A DNA stretch of 64,000 nucleotides from Spiroplasma endosymbiont of Agriotes lineatus (GTDB lineage Bacteria > Bacillota_I > Bacilli_A > Mycoplasmatales > Nriv7): the NCBI RefSeq assembly GCF_964019485.1, contig NZ_OZ026448.1, positions 372,001 to 436,000 on the forward strand, written 5' to 3'. The position numbers and the translations under genes are program-made. Shown here one piece after another: positions 32,185 through 41,340 of this stretch; position 1 is the stretch's first letter, and the number at the start of each line of letters is the position of its first letter. Below the pieces are notes generated by a model, which made no database searches, was not told where the DNA came from, and worked only from the letters and a program-made list of their open reading frames with translations.

Positions 32185-32928
32185 TTGACAACAAAAATTT
32201 CGGGAATAATTGTTAATAAACAAGATTACCAATTGGTTGATGCTATTGTTAATATTTATACTATTAATGACATTATTGCTATTTATTGTCATGGGGTGCG
32301 AAAAATTACTTCTAAAAATCAAGCATTTTTACAATTATTTAATTATTGTGAATTTGAATTATTTTTTGCTTATAGTAAAAATAAAATGCATTGATTAAAA
32401 ACCGAAGTTATTCTTGAAACATTCCCTAATATTCATAATAACTATGAACGCTTAATAGTCACTAATTATTTAGTTAAGCTTTATAGTGAACTTACTGAAG
32501 ATACTAATATTATTTTTAATGAATTATTAGTTATTTTACAAAGTATTAATAATGATAAAAATGAAGTTAAAAAACTTTTCTGTTTTTTAACTTTTAAAGT
32601 GTTAAAACTTTTAAGATTATAATTGCAACTAAACCATTGTAGCATTTGTAAAAGTAATAAGAATATTAAAATAATAAATTGATCAGCTGGTGGGTTTGTT
32701 TGTCGTGGTTGTTTTAAAAACGAACAACAAATATTTCCAATTTAACTTTTACAAGCACTATATGAATTAAATCATGAACCGGAATTTGAATAATGAGAGA
32801 TTAATCAAAATGATTTATATGTTCTAATTCCATTTTATTATGAATATCTAAGCGAGCGCGGAGTTTTAAGTTGTCAATCTTTAAAACCGATTAAAGAAAA
32901 ATGAATTTTATCATCACTCTTTAAATAA
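32185..32928 (+). pseudogene. recO: DNA repair protein RecO, decayed
   Basis: RecO loads RecA onto SSB-coated DNA. The N-terminal OB-fold (TTKISGIIVNKQDYQLVDAI, start TTG) and the zinc-finger (CSICKSNKNI ... FVCRGC) are clear, but the frame holds in-frame TAA codons at 32620-32622, 32743-32745 and 32791-32793 before the natural end at 32928. The reading frame is otherwise kept, so decay looks recent and by point changes. Position after era is the usual one. Known background: S. citri has a truncated recA, so loss of RecO would fit relaxed selection on the RecA loading path. Confidence 0.85.
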
Positions 32929-32943
32929 AGAGTGATTTTTTTA
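32912..32943 (+). terminator. Terminator of era-recO
   Basis: ATCACTCTTT pairs with AAAGAGTGAT, followed by T6; overlaps the recO stop. Confidence 0.85.
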
Positions 32944-32997
32944 AAAAGAAATTAATTTGTTATTTTGTTAATTAAATTTTGAAAGGAGTGATATTAG

Positions 32998-33366
32998 ATT
33001 AATAATCCCCAATTAATTAGTGAAAATCATCGTACCACTGTTAGTTATTTTAATAATAATGATTCTAGTTTACGATATAATCAGATTATATTTTTACCAG
33101 ATTTTAAGCTTTATTTTGTTCCTTTAATGCATCCTGCTGAATTAGGAAATTCTTATGTCTTAACATTTTATTTAACTGTTTTAAAAGGTAAAAATAACGA
33201 TGATGATAATTTAACAAAACTTTATGGCATCCATAAATTTGATAATTTACAGTTTTCTTTTAATGTTAATGAGAATTATGAAAATAAAGGGCGCCGGGCA
33301 ATTGTGCCAGATATTGTGTGGTAACCCGTTGATTTAACAATTCCTAATGATGGCACAGCGTATTCA
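32998..33366 (+). pseudogene. Unrecognised gene fragment with no standard start
   Basis: A strong RBS (GAAAGGAG, 32981-32988) is followed 9 bases on by ATT AAT AAT, not ATG, and a frame that runs to TAA at 33322 (SENHRTTVSYFNNNDSSLRY, FKLYFVPLMHPAELGN, RRAIVPDIVW), then continues open beyond it (PVDLTIPNDGTAYSFSW) until an IS3 fragment. It appears to be a decayed gene cut by the IS; soluble, hydrophilic, no motif I recognise. An ATT start is possible but unproven. Confidence 0.5.
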
Positions 33367-33610
33367 TTTTCATGGAATATAACCAGAATTATCGAATGAT
33401 TTTATTCAATTATAAATAGCAGATTTTGAAATACCATATTCATTAATAATTTCAATAATGCTTTTCCCGTTTTGATAAAGCATGACAATTTGTTTTTTAA
33501 ATTCATCTGTATATGAATTTTTGCCCATTTTTATATTCCTACTTTCTTAATAATTTTATCTTATTTTGAAAGTCCACATAAATATGGTCCAACTTATTGT
33601 AACCTATCCA
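33360..33610 (-). mobile_element. IS3-family fragment (left end and orfA start)
   Basis: Reading the minus strand from 33610: TGGATAGGTTACAATAAGTT, matching the left end of the IS3 at 9180, then an orfA starting at 33528 (MGKNSYTDEFKKQIVMLYQN) with HTH GISKSAIYNWIK. It is cut off after about 55 residues at the junction with the fragment at 32998-33366. A related but distinct IS3 copy; orfB is missing. Confidence 0.75.
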
Positions 33611-33614
33611 TTTT

Positions 33615-34820
33615 GCTTATTAGCAAAAGAAAAAAGCAAACATATTAGAACAAAAATTTAAACAAATTCCATAAAATAAACTAGTTAAATTAAACAATGA
33701 TATCGGTTTAATAAAATTTAATTTAAACCAACACACACTTCTTATAGGAACAACCGGGGGCGGTAAAACAACAACGCTATTACAAATTATAAAATAATTA
33801 AGAGTTAAATTCCGTGAAACTACAATTATTATTGATGGGAAAGGTGATATTGATTTGATTAACAAAGTTAAAAAACTTGACCACAATGCCTTTATTTGAA
33901 AAATAAATGGGATAACTGAATATAATCCATTTGCCAATAAAGATAAAGTTATTTTAGCAGATAAGATGATGTCATTATTTGAGTTTTATGAACAATATTA
34001 TCAAAATTTACCTCATAATTATTTGTTATTATTACTTGATATATTATTAGCAAATAATATTGCTATTACTTTCGATAATTTAGTTAATTATTTTTCTATA
34101 AAAAAATTAGAAAAATTATTAAATTTTAATAGTGATAAAATTTCATTATTATCTAATTTTGAAGAAAAAGAAATCAATAGTCTTTATAATCAATTAAATG
34201 TTTATAATACCCAATTAAACGATAGTTTAGGAAAAAATAACAGCTTAATCTAGACCTAATTAGTAATCATAAAACGATTTTTATTTAGTATTAATTCGTT
34301 GATGTATCCAAAACTGGCGGGCAGGGTTGGAAAAATAATTATCCAAGACTTAAAAGAATTAACCGCTCTAAAACCAATTAATCAAAAAATTAATATTGTT
34401 TTAGATGAATTTAATGTTTTTGCAAGTGAAACCGTTATCAACCTAATTAATAAATCACGGGCATTTAATTATCAGTGTTTTTTGTCATTTCAAACAATCA
34501 ATGACTTAAAAACAAATAACATGAACTTAGTTGATACGATTTTTGGTAATGTCAACAATATTATTTGTCATAATATCAAAGACCCCAATACAGCTGAATA
34601 CATTGCCAGTGTTTTTGGCACTAAGGAAACCGAAAAACTAACTCGGCAAATTGATTTTTAAAATAGCGCCACCAATATGAGGTTGGTGCGGGCGGTTGAT
34701 GAATTTATTGTTCATCCGAACGACCTTAAAACCCTTAAAATTGGTGAATGCTATTTTAAAACCACTATTCCAAGTGGCAAATTGTTTATTAAAAAAATTC
34801 AAATTTTGTTCATTAATTAA
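33615..34820 (+). pseudogene. TraG/VirD4-like conjugation coupling ATPase, decayed
   Basis: P-loop LLIGTTGGGKTTTLLQI near 33735, TTIIIDGKGDIDLINKV, a hexameric-ATPase Walker B KINIVLDEFNVFAS near 34400, then LSFQTINDLKT and VNNIICHNIKDPNTAEYIAS, in order as in type IV secretion coupling proteins (TraG/TraD/VirD4). Stops at 33796 (KAL-type TAA in LQIIK*), around 34251 and 34660 with frame changes between show it is dead. Spiroplasma plasmids (pSci type) carry such genes, so this is likely a remnant of an integrated plasmid. Confidence 0.75.
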
Positions 34821-34849
34821 ATACTAAATCTTTTTTAAACTTATGGTAC

Positions 34850-35267
34850 AATTATTACGAATAAAAAAAGATTTATTAGTCATCAACTACTAAACCCTAT
34901 CAATGGGTTTGTATAATTATAGCACATTATGAATTTGTGTGAATAGGTTTTAAAAAAGGGGGGTGTAGAGACTATATACATATGACAAGATTTTGGTTTT
35001 TACAAGTTTGCTGTTAATTAATAAATAAATATTAGCTCATTTATTTATTACAAGAAATATAAGGTTAAATTAATATTTATTATTTTTAGTTGTGCCTTAT
35101 ATTTTTTTGTGCCTCGATATTAATAAATTAAGCTAATTAGTAAACGAATTTTACTAACAAATTCTGTTAAACATAAATGTTTAAAAAAATAAATATTTAA
35201 CTTAGTTATTTAACTAAGTTAAATATAACTTAGCTTAATATAACTAAATATATTTTGTAAGGGGGGG
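34850..35267 (+). other. E3 noncoding leader with conserved hairpin
   Basis: No gene. Hairpin AAACCC/GGGTTT at about 34904-34922, a G-run GGGGGGTG at 34959, a larger inverted repeat AAATATAAGG ... CCTTATATTT (35055-35103), which recurs in E4 (46850-46900), then TAACTAAGTTAAATATAACTTAG repeats before the first gene (35208-35232) and a second G-run ahead of it. Candidate phage origin or packaging region. Confidence 0.5.
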
Positions 35268-35596
35268 GTGTATGTGAGAAATATTGAAAATATTTTCTTA
35301 AATATTAAAAAATATCTTTTAAAAAAACACAAAACGCAATTTTTATTAAAGCACCAGAAATTCCGTGATTTAGTAATCCTATTGGTATTTGATTTTCAAA
35401 GCGATTTGTTTATAAAGAAAAATATTAAAATTCTATTTGTATTGGAATAATTAAAAATGGTGAGTATCAGTTGGTTTTAGTTAATAAGAAAGGGCAGGAG
35501 TCTAATTTGATTATAGGACAAGAATTGTTAAATTTTTTTATTGCTGAAAAAGAGAACGATAAAAAGGATGTAAGTTTTAATTATTTTAAAAATTAA
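35268..35596 (+). pseudogene. Plectrovirus early protein (108-aa family), E3 version, broken
   Basis: Counterpart of 20333-20659: RNIENIFLNIKKYLLKK, later IGQELLNFFIAEKEN-type sequence. The frame opens with GTG after a G8 run that is unusual in this genome. Broken, about two breaks. Confidence 0.6.
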
Positions 35597-35809
35597 TTTT
35601 AAAGGTGTTTTAAGGTGCCTTAAGAATAAAGGTAAATAAAAAAACTCCGCAAAACATCTTGGTTGATGTTTATAGTGGTGAAGCGGCGCGGAAAGCGTAT
35701 GCTCCATGCCCCCTCCGCCCGCTAGTTATGGATGAGTTGAGTTATTTTAACTAAGTTATTGCAATTTATTTGATTTGGTGTAGTAAAAAATAATTTTGGA
35801 GTTTTAGAA
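35597..35809 (+). other. E3 spacer with a GC-rich block
   Basis: No gene seen. Contains an unusually GC-rich stretch (GCGGCGCGGAAAGCGTATGC and following CCCCCTCCGCCCGC, about 35682-35722) in an otherwise very AT-rich phage; no counterpart was found in E2 or E4 at this place. It may be a structural element of this lineage. Confidence 0.4.
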
Positions 35810-35986
35810 ATGAAAATGTGAGTTAGTGCGGATAAACCACCTAAAAATTATTGTCGAAAGTTTATATATTCTATTAATAAAAAAACTGGATTAGAACAAA
35901 AATTTTGAGCGTCTAAATCTGCAGTTGAATCTGTTAGAACTGATTTAGTCGGTGATAATTGACTTTGTGTTGATATTGCATATTAA
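35810..35986 (+). CDS. Small E3-specific phage protein (58 aa)
   Basis: MKMWVSADKPPKNYCRKFIY start, then TGLEQKFWASKSAVESVRTD and a DNWLCVDIAY end. No homologue at this position in E2 or E4. Soluble, mixed charge; function unknown. Looks whole. Confidence 0.55.
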
Positions 35987-36015
35987 AAGATTAGAAAATT
36001 AAGGAGAAAAGAAAG

Positions 36016-36228
36016 ATGAGTATATTTGGATTAGTATTTTTTACGATTTTAACATTATTACTAGCATATTATATTGCGGTTAATATTTATCGGTTTTTTA
36101 AAGATAAAAAGAAATATGGTAGTGAAGCAAAACAGTTGCCAAAAGATTTTACTTATGCACAACGAATATTTATTGCGAAGTTTAAGTGAAGTTTATTAGA
36201 ACAAGATGAAAAAGAAATTAAAAATTAG
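36016..36228 (+). CDS. Single-helix plectrovirus membrane protein (70 aa), E3 version
   Basis: N-terminal helix IFGLVFFTILTLLLAYYIAV, then basic loop and YAQRIFIAKFKWSLLEQDEK, matching the layout of 20662-20883. RBS AAGGAG upstream. Looks whole. Confidence 0.6.
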
Positions 36229-36237
36229 GTTTAGAAA

Positions 36238-36386
36238 ATGTTTAAAAAAATAATTATTGAGTTAATTGAATTAATTTATCCAACCGCTGATTTACCGCCC
36301 TAAGTTGTATTTTTGTTTTCAATTTTAATAATTGTAATGCTGTTTTCGACCATTATTTTTCTACTCTTTTGACCTTTTAAGCGGTA
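36238..36386 (+). pseudogene. Small plectrovirus membrane protein (E3 counterpart of 45985-46146), broken
   Basis: MFKKIIIELIELIYPTADLP then a hydrophobic helix with FSILIIVMLFSTIIFLLFW. Broken, about one break. Confidence 0.45.
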
Positions 36387-36392
36387 ATTATT

Positions 36393-36623
36393 ATGTTTTT
36401 AGTTGCTTGAAAAGATTTAGATTGAGAAATGACAAAATTGTATTTTTGGGATTTATTTATTCAAATTAAAGTTGTTCCGGCGCGATTTTCTGGTAAAGAA
36501 ATTGATTTGACCAAAGAACTACTTTGACTTTTAATAGCGAATATTGCCTTTTGAATGGTATTAGTGTTCATCGTCTTATTTATGGTTATTTTATTTTATA
36601 AGGTTAAATCATATTTTGTTTAG
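36393..36623 (+). CDS. Small plectrovirus membrane protein (76 aa), E3 version
   Basis: MFLVAWKDLDWEMTKLYFWD, later KEIDLTKELLWLLIANIAFW and a hydrophobic end. Aligns over its length with 21048-21278 and has exactly the same length. Looks whole. Confidence 0.6.
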
Positions 36624-36640
36624 AAAGAGGAAGTGATTGT

Positions 36641-36896
36641 ATGATTAGAACTTTCTTAACAGAAGTGTGACTACGCCAACAGCTGTTAATGGTGTGAACA
36701 AGCGGCGGTTACGGTTACTAACTTATGAAAAGCATTAATTAAAGCGTTTGGTAATATTTGAACTGATATTATTGGTGGTAATATGCCAAATGTTGTTAAT
36801 TTCTTTGCTACATATTGAGTTTTCTTGCTTGGCGTGATTATTGGTTTATTTTTAATCGCTTTCAAAATGTTTGAAAAATTAATGCTTGGCAGATAG
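36641..36896 (+). pseudogene. Plectrovirus major coat protein, E3 version, broken
   Basis: MIRTFLTEV start, an amphipathic middle (LWKALIKAFGNIWTDIIGGN) and a helix with YWVFLLGVIIGLFLIAFKMF ending KLMLGR; diverged from the E2/E4 coat. Broken, about one break. Confidence 0.6.
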
Positions 36897-36927
36897 TAAT
36901 AAAAATAAAGAAAGTGTGATTTAAGTG

Positions 36928-37916
36928 ATGCTATTGTTTAAAAAAATAAATTTAAGATTATATGATTTTGTGGCTTTAAATCGCACTTTATTTATTATTG
37001 CGTGATTTTATGGTGCGATTTTACATTATTATAATCCCCAAAGTTGACGAATGTTATTTGATATTATTTATTTATTAATTGCTTTGTATATTTTATATAC
37101 TAAAATTTCTCATTTTTTGCGCGTCGTAGTTTTATTAATTTCTTATTAAATTCACCCTTAAATTTAGTAATTGGTGCTTTGGGCACCGGAAAAACCGCTT
37201 TAATGGTTTTAGCTTCTTACTTATTAAGTGGTTGAAAAACGATTTCTACTTTTCCGATTACCAATAAACAAATGCTTTCATTAGGACATATATCTTTATT
37301 AGATTATAATTATCCAATTTTAGATGAAAAATCATTATTACTTTGAGATGAAACTAATTTATTTCTTGAATGTACTGACTATAAAGAAAATGATAAGATA
37401 ACCCAAGGTTTACAAGAATATTTTGCTTCGGCTCGACAATTTACCCATATCGTATTAGCGAGCGGACAACGAGCCGAACATATATGAGTTAAAGTTCGTG
37501 ATATTGCGAATTCAATAATTGTTGGCATTAGAAAAAAACCAGTTAGTATCTTTCGTCCTTATTTACAAGTTATTTATGGCACTTTTAAATCGGTAAGCGA
37601 ATACGAACAATGACGATTAACTCTAATTAATGCAAAAAATGATAAAAAAGGTCGTAAAATCAAGTATCGTAGCATTCCGGAATTAGACATTTATTTCTTT
37701 AAATTGAAAATTCCGATGTCAATTTTAAATCTTTATGATAATAAATATTTATCATTCTTGCGCGAATTAAATAATCGTGCTTTGAATGATAATTATCAAC
37801 ATAAATTTTGAAATGATAATGTAATGGATATTGAAGCAATAGAATACTTAAAAATGGAAAAATTCAGTAAGATACTTACTAAGTTAAAAAATAATCTGAA
37901 GAAGAAAAACAAGTAA
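36928..37916 (+). pseudogene. Zot-like phage assembly ATPase, E3 version, broken
   Basis: N-terminal membrane segments, Walker A GALGTGKTALM, Walker B-like SLLLWDETNLFLE, then GQRAEHIWVKVRDIANS. About 60-70 percent similar by eye to the E1/E4 protein. Broken, about one break. Confidence 0.7.
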
Positions 37917-37929
37917 AGGAGTTTAAAAA

Positions 37930-38187
37930 ATGGAAAACTTAGAAAAAATGGCTAGTTTGATTGGCGATATGTTTTATAAAGTTTTTGATTTAATTTGAAC
38001 TTTAACCATTCCGGAAACAGATATTCGTATTATTATTTTTCCGCTAATTATGCTTGTGATAAATCTTGTAATTGGTGATATTTTAGGAATTCATATGGAA
38101 CAACCAAAAGTTGGTTTTCGTAAAAAATACCAAAAATCAGTTGCTAATTGAGGAACTAAGAAACAATCATTTAGTGGGGGCGGGCGG
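37930..38187 (+). pseudogene. MENL-type plectrovirus membrane protein, 3' end replaced by MITE
   Basis: MENLEKMASLIGDMFYKVFD then a membrane helix (IIIFPLIMLVINLVIG), counterpart of 641-925. Its 3' end is interrupted by the MITE inserted at 38188; just before the junction lies a G/C-only stretch GGGGGCGGGCGGGG. Confidence 0.6.
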
Positions 38188-38490
38188 GGACGCATAAAGT
38201 TTTGTTAGGTAGGAAAAGATTTAAATAATTTTGAAAGAAAAACAATCACAATTTAATTATCATTTTATTTGGAAAATAAATAATAAAACAAAATATTTAA
38301 TATCAACAAACGTAATCTCAATAAAAGGTTATAAAACCTAAAGAAAACGCTTATAAAAACAACATCAAAATAAGTTTTTACAACAAAAATCATACATAAG
38401 AAATATATACTTAATTTGAATATTAAAATAATTTATAGTAAATGATTATTTTTTCTTTTTTAAAAAATACCTAAGAAAACTAAAACGCGA
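38188..38490 (+). repeat. MITE-like repeat (about 303 bp) between E3 and E4
   Basis: Same family as 27413-27715: left end GGACGCATAAAGTTTTGTTA, right end CTAAGAAAACTAAAACGCGA running straight into the E4 direct repeat. Confidence 0.8.
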
Positions 38491-38504
38491 TCTTATGAGC
38501 ATTT
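38490..38504. repeat. 15-bp direct repeat, left end of E4
   Basis: ATCTTATGAGCATTT; exact second copy at 46967-46981. Likely the junction or target duplication made when the circular phage DNA integrated. Confidence 0.75.
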
Positions 38505-38526
38505 TGCACTATAGCACAGACATATG

Positions 38527-39620
38527 TTAGTTTCAAGAGGTTTTTAAAAGTTTATTTAAAAAATTGAATGGGGTGTCTTTTATTGTTCAATGATTCATTT
38601 GAAAGTTATAAAAGTAATAATATTCATTTAAATGAATTTGTAATTCATTAGTATTAAATCTTTTGATATTATCTAACAATAATAAATTATTATAGTTCTT
38701 ATGAAATCTTTCTATCTTACCATTACTTTGTGGTGAACGAATTGGAGTAGTTTCGTGTATTATCTTATTATCTTTTAAATATTTACTAAAAGGTCTTTCT
38801 TTTATCTTATATTCATTTTTATTACTTCAGTTAGTAGTAGTAAATTCAGGAGCATTATCAGTTCTAATTCGTTTAATTTCTATTCCAAACTTCTTAAAAT
38901 CATATATTGCTCTTTGTACAGCATTAATCGCATTATTAGTTCCTAAACTATCATAAACATAACCAAATACTATTCTTGTCTTTTCATCAATAAAGTCATA
39001 AACATACATATTTTTTTCTACCGGATATTTTGACTCGGGAAAGTGTTTAGCATCCATTTGTATTAATCCAATTTCTTTAACTTCATAACGATTGATAATA
39101 ACGCTTGTTTTCCTTAATTTTTTGTCTAATTTTATCATAGCGAGGGTCATTTTTAATTCAACGATAAAATGTTCTGATATTTCTTGGTAAATCATATTTA
39201 TGGGCGTCATGCTCGCCTCTAAGGAGATTATTATATAGTGACCAAACACCGTCGGCTTTAATATTTTTGTATTTGTAAAATAAATCACATACTTTTTTTA
39301 CGACTCTCAATGTTAAATTGATAATGGGGGTTTAACGGTTTTGTTGATTTAATTATTAAATTATCAAAATCATTTGCATAATAACCATTAATAATTTTTT
39401 TAGCTCAACGATAAAAAGTTATATCAATATTGTGAAAGTGTTTTTTAATTAATGATTTTAAAGTATTTTTTTCGGTATAAAATTGTTTGCATAGGTTTAA
39501 ATAATTATTAATTCGTTTTTTAGTTTTATGATAATTTTTATCTCGGTAAAAACTTTTTAATCAGCATTGTAAGCGTGCTTCTAAATCTGATAATTGATTT
39601 TCAGCAATAATATACTTCAT
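38527..39620 (-). pseudogene. rve/DDE transposase of E4 (IS481/IS3-like), broken
   Basis: N-terminal helical part (MKYIIAENQLSDLEARLQCW, LKSLIKKHFHNIDITFYRWA as HTH), then an integrase-core region: IGLIQMDAKHFP with the first Asp, KRIRTDNAPEF with the second, and SPQSNGKIERFHKNYN with the Glu; C-terminal IHLNEYYYFYNFQM. Broken, about one break. A different transposase family from the ISLre2 of E1, E5 and E6, but placed identically: head-to-head with the propeller gene. Confidence 0.75.
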
Positions 39621-39861
39621 TTTTTATAAACCTGCTTTCTATTTAATTGTTTTTGTTAATTTGATTTGATTATAATCAACCGTTATTTGTAAATTTATTA
39701 AATTTTTTCATATTTTAATGCCTTAAAAAGCAGAAATTTTTGTTTGTCAGTGTATAAAATAAATTCCAAGGTAAGTAGATTTTAGAATAAGATTTGGAGA
39801 AAGGAAGTGGTGTTGTAAATTTTATTAATTAGTAAAAATTAATGAAAGGAATTTGATTAAT
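39621..39861. promoter_or_regulatory. Divergent intergenic region, E4 transposase / propeller gene
   Basis: 241 bases between the two divergent starts, the same spacing as in the ISLre2-type elements but different sequence apart from the last part (TTAGTAAAAATTAATGAAAGGA), which resembles the leader before the other propeller genes and contains the RBS GAAAGGA. Confidence 0.45.
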
Positions 39862-40656
39862 ATGAAAAAATTACTAGGAATCTTAGGAACTATAACAATA
39901 ACTGGAGGCGGAATGCCCGTCATTGTTGGTAATGTGCCGACTTCAGCAAAAAATGAAGTTAATTATCAACAAAAAAATAATTTAGAAAGTTTAAACAGAA
40001 TAAAAAGAACTATTGAAGAAATAATGAAAATTATTTGAACTGATGATTGACATATTTCAGCATTAGCAGTTGAATAAGCACAATAATGTTTATTATTTTG
40101 GTAGTGAAAAGAATGTATATGTTCTTAAAAACGGCACAACACAACACCAGTAAAAATAAATGGTTATACTAGCATAGCAATACTTCTAATTTGTTTGTTG
40201 GAAAAGCCTCAACAGAAATTAATACAACAGTCGAAACCGGGGGAGAATATGGGTCTTCAGAAAAAAACTTTAAGTAATAAAATGGATTTTTCAAATAGCG
40301 GAACAAATGAACATAAAGAAACCTTAGAGGCAGAATTACCCTCGCAAGAAATTGAAGTTAACCCAAATCAAAATATTAAGGTTACTTCTTCATTAGATGA
40401 AGTTTTAGCACAAGTAATATTAAAGTTAACACAAAATATTATTGGAGAAATTAATGCAGAAATAATAAATGAAAATAACGAAAAAACTATATTTGAAATT
40501 TCAATTAAAGAAATTATGCAAAAATTAAAACAATATAATCTTTTATCACAAGAAATTACTATAAATAATGATGATAGTATAACTTTTAACGGAAATGAAA
40601 ATAGGTCATTAAAACAAGGATTTGATGGTAATATTGAGTTTCGTGAAGTAAAATAA
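39862..40656 (+). pseudogene. Propeller-family secreted protein, short broken copy (E4)
   Basis: Signal peptide MKKLLGILGTITITGGGMPV, then little of the propeller, then the family's C-terminal region (IEVNPNQNIKVTSSLDEVL, IIGEINAEIINENNEKTIFE). That C-terminal part is the one that may resemble ETX/MTX2-type proteins. Broken, several breaks. Convergent with the lipoprotein gene; the ACCAGTAATT hairpin at about 40739-40772 separates them. Confidence 0.5.
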
Positions 40657-40738
40657 AACTGAAAAAATATTATTAATTTTAAAGAATAATTGATTTAATA
40701 GTAATTAAAATAACAAGTTAAAAAATAAGAAAAATATC

Positions 40739-40772
40739 AAACCAGTAATTTTAGTTAATTACTGGTTTTTTA
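40739..40772 (+). terminator. Hairpin terminator after E4 propeller gene
   Basis: AAACCAGTAATT pairs with AATTACTGGTTT, followed by T5. Same hairpin family as at 4383-4414. Confidence 0.75.
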
Positions 40773-40813
40773 AATCGTTTTGTCATTAATAGTAATTTTA
40801 ATAGTGTTTAAAT

Positions 40814-41291
40814 TTAGTTATTAAATATTTGACCTTCAATTTTTGTTATTATTTGTGTTCAAGTAGGATTTTTTAATATTGTTACTTTTAGATTAACGAT
40901 TTCCTTTTTTTGAATATTACCGTTTTCAATTTTTTCATACTTGATATTAAAGTTGAGTTTTGTAAGTTCATCAAGAATATTTTCGTTTTTTACGTAGTAA
41001 TTATCTATTATGCTATGTATTGTCCTTTCGTTAATTGGCGATATTTTATTAATTTTTATTCAGTTTGGCATATTTATTGGTCATTGTTGTGTATGTATAT
41101 ATAAATTTCATTTTATATCAGTATTAGGATTTTTTCATCTATTTTTTACTAAGTAAACAAATCCTTTTTTTTAAGTTTAATTCATATGTTTCATTTTTAT
41201 TAGATAATATTGTTTTATTTTCTTTTTTAGAACATCCGACTATTGGTAATGTTGTTAGTCCTAAAATAGCTATTATATTTAAAATTTTCAT
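40814..41291 (-). pseudogene. Phage-linked lipoprotein of E4, sharing the E4 adsorption tip domain; broken
   Basis: Signal peptide with lipobox PIVGC (Cys20): MKILNIIAILGLTTLPIVGC. The rest (YIHTQQWPINMPNWIKINK, VKNENILDELTKLNFNIKYE) repeats the N-terminal domain of the adsorption protein of the same element; DNA 40826-41190 and 42713-43077 are almost identical. The domain is unrelated to that of the E1 lipoprotein. Broken, about one break. Lies just behind the adsorption gene and a (TA)8 tract. Confidence 0.7.
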
Positions 41292-41324
41292 TATTTTAAT
41301 TCCTTTATTACTTTATTTTTTCAA

Positions 41325-41340
41325 TATATATATATATATA
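41325..41340. repeat. (TA)8 tract between E4 adsorption and lipoprotein genes
   Basis: Eight TA units, 33 bases before the lipoprotein start on the minus strand; counterpart of 3745-3760. Confidence 0.9.

Larger units (their letters stand above)
34850..38187 (+). mobile_element. E3: diverged plectrovirus element, 5' two thirds
   Basis: Same gene order as E2 and E4 (early gene, small membrane genes, coat, Zot-like ATPase, MENL-type protein) but clearly different sequence, so a second phage lineage. A MITE (38188-38490) has inserted in or directly after the last gene and E4 follows immediately; adsorption and later genes are missing. Broken, about five breaks. Left limit uncertain: decayed traG ends at 34820. 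Confidence 0.7.
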
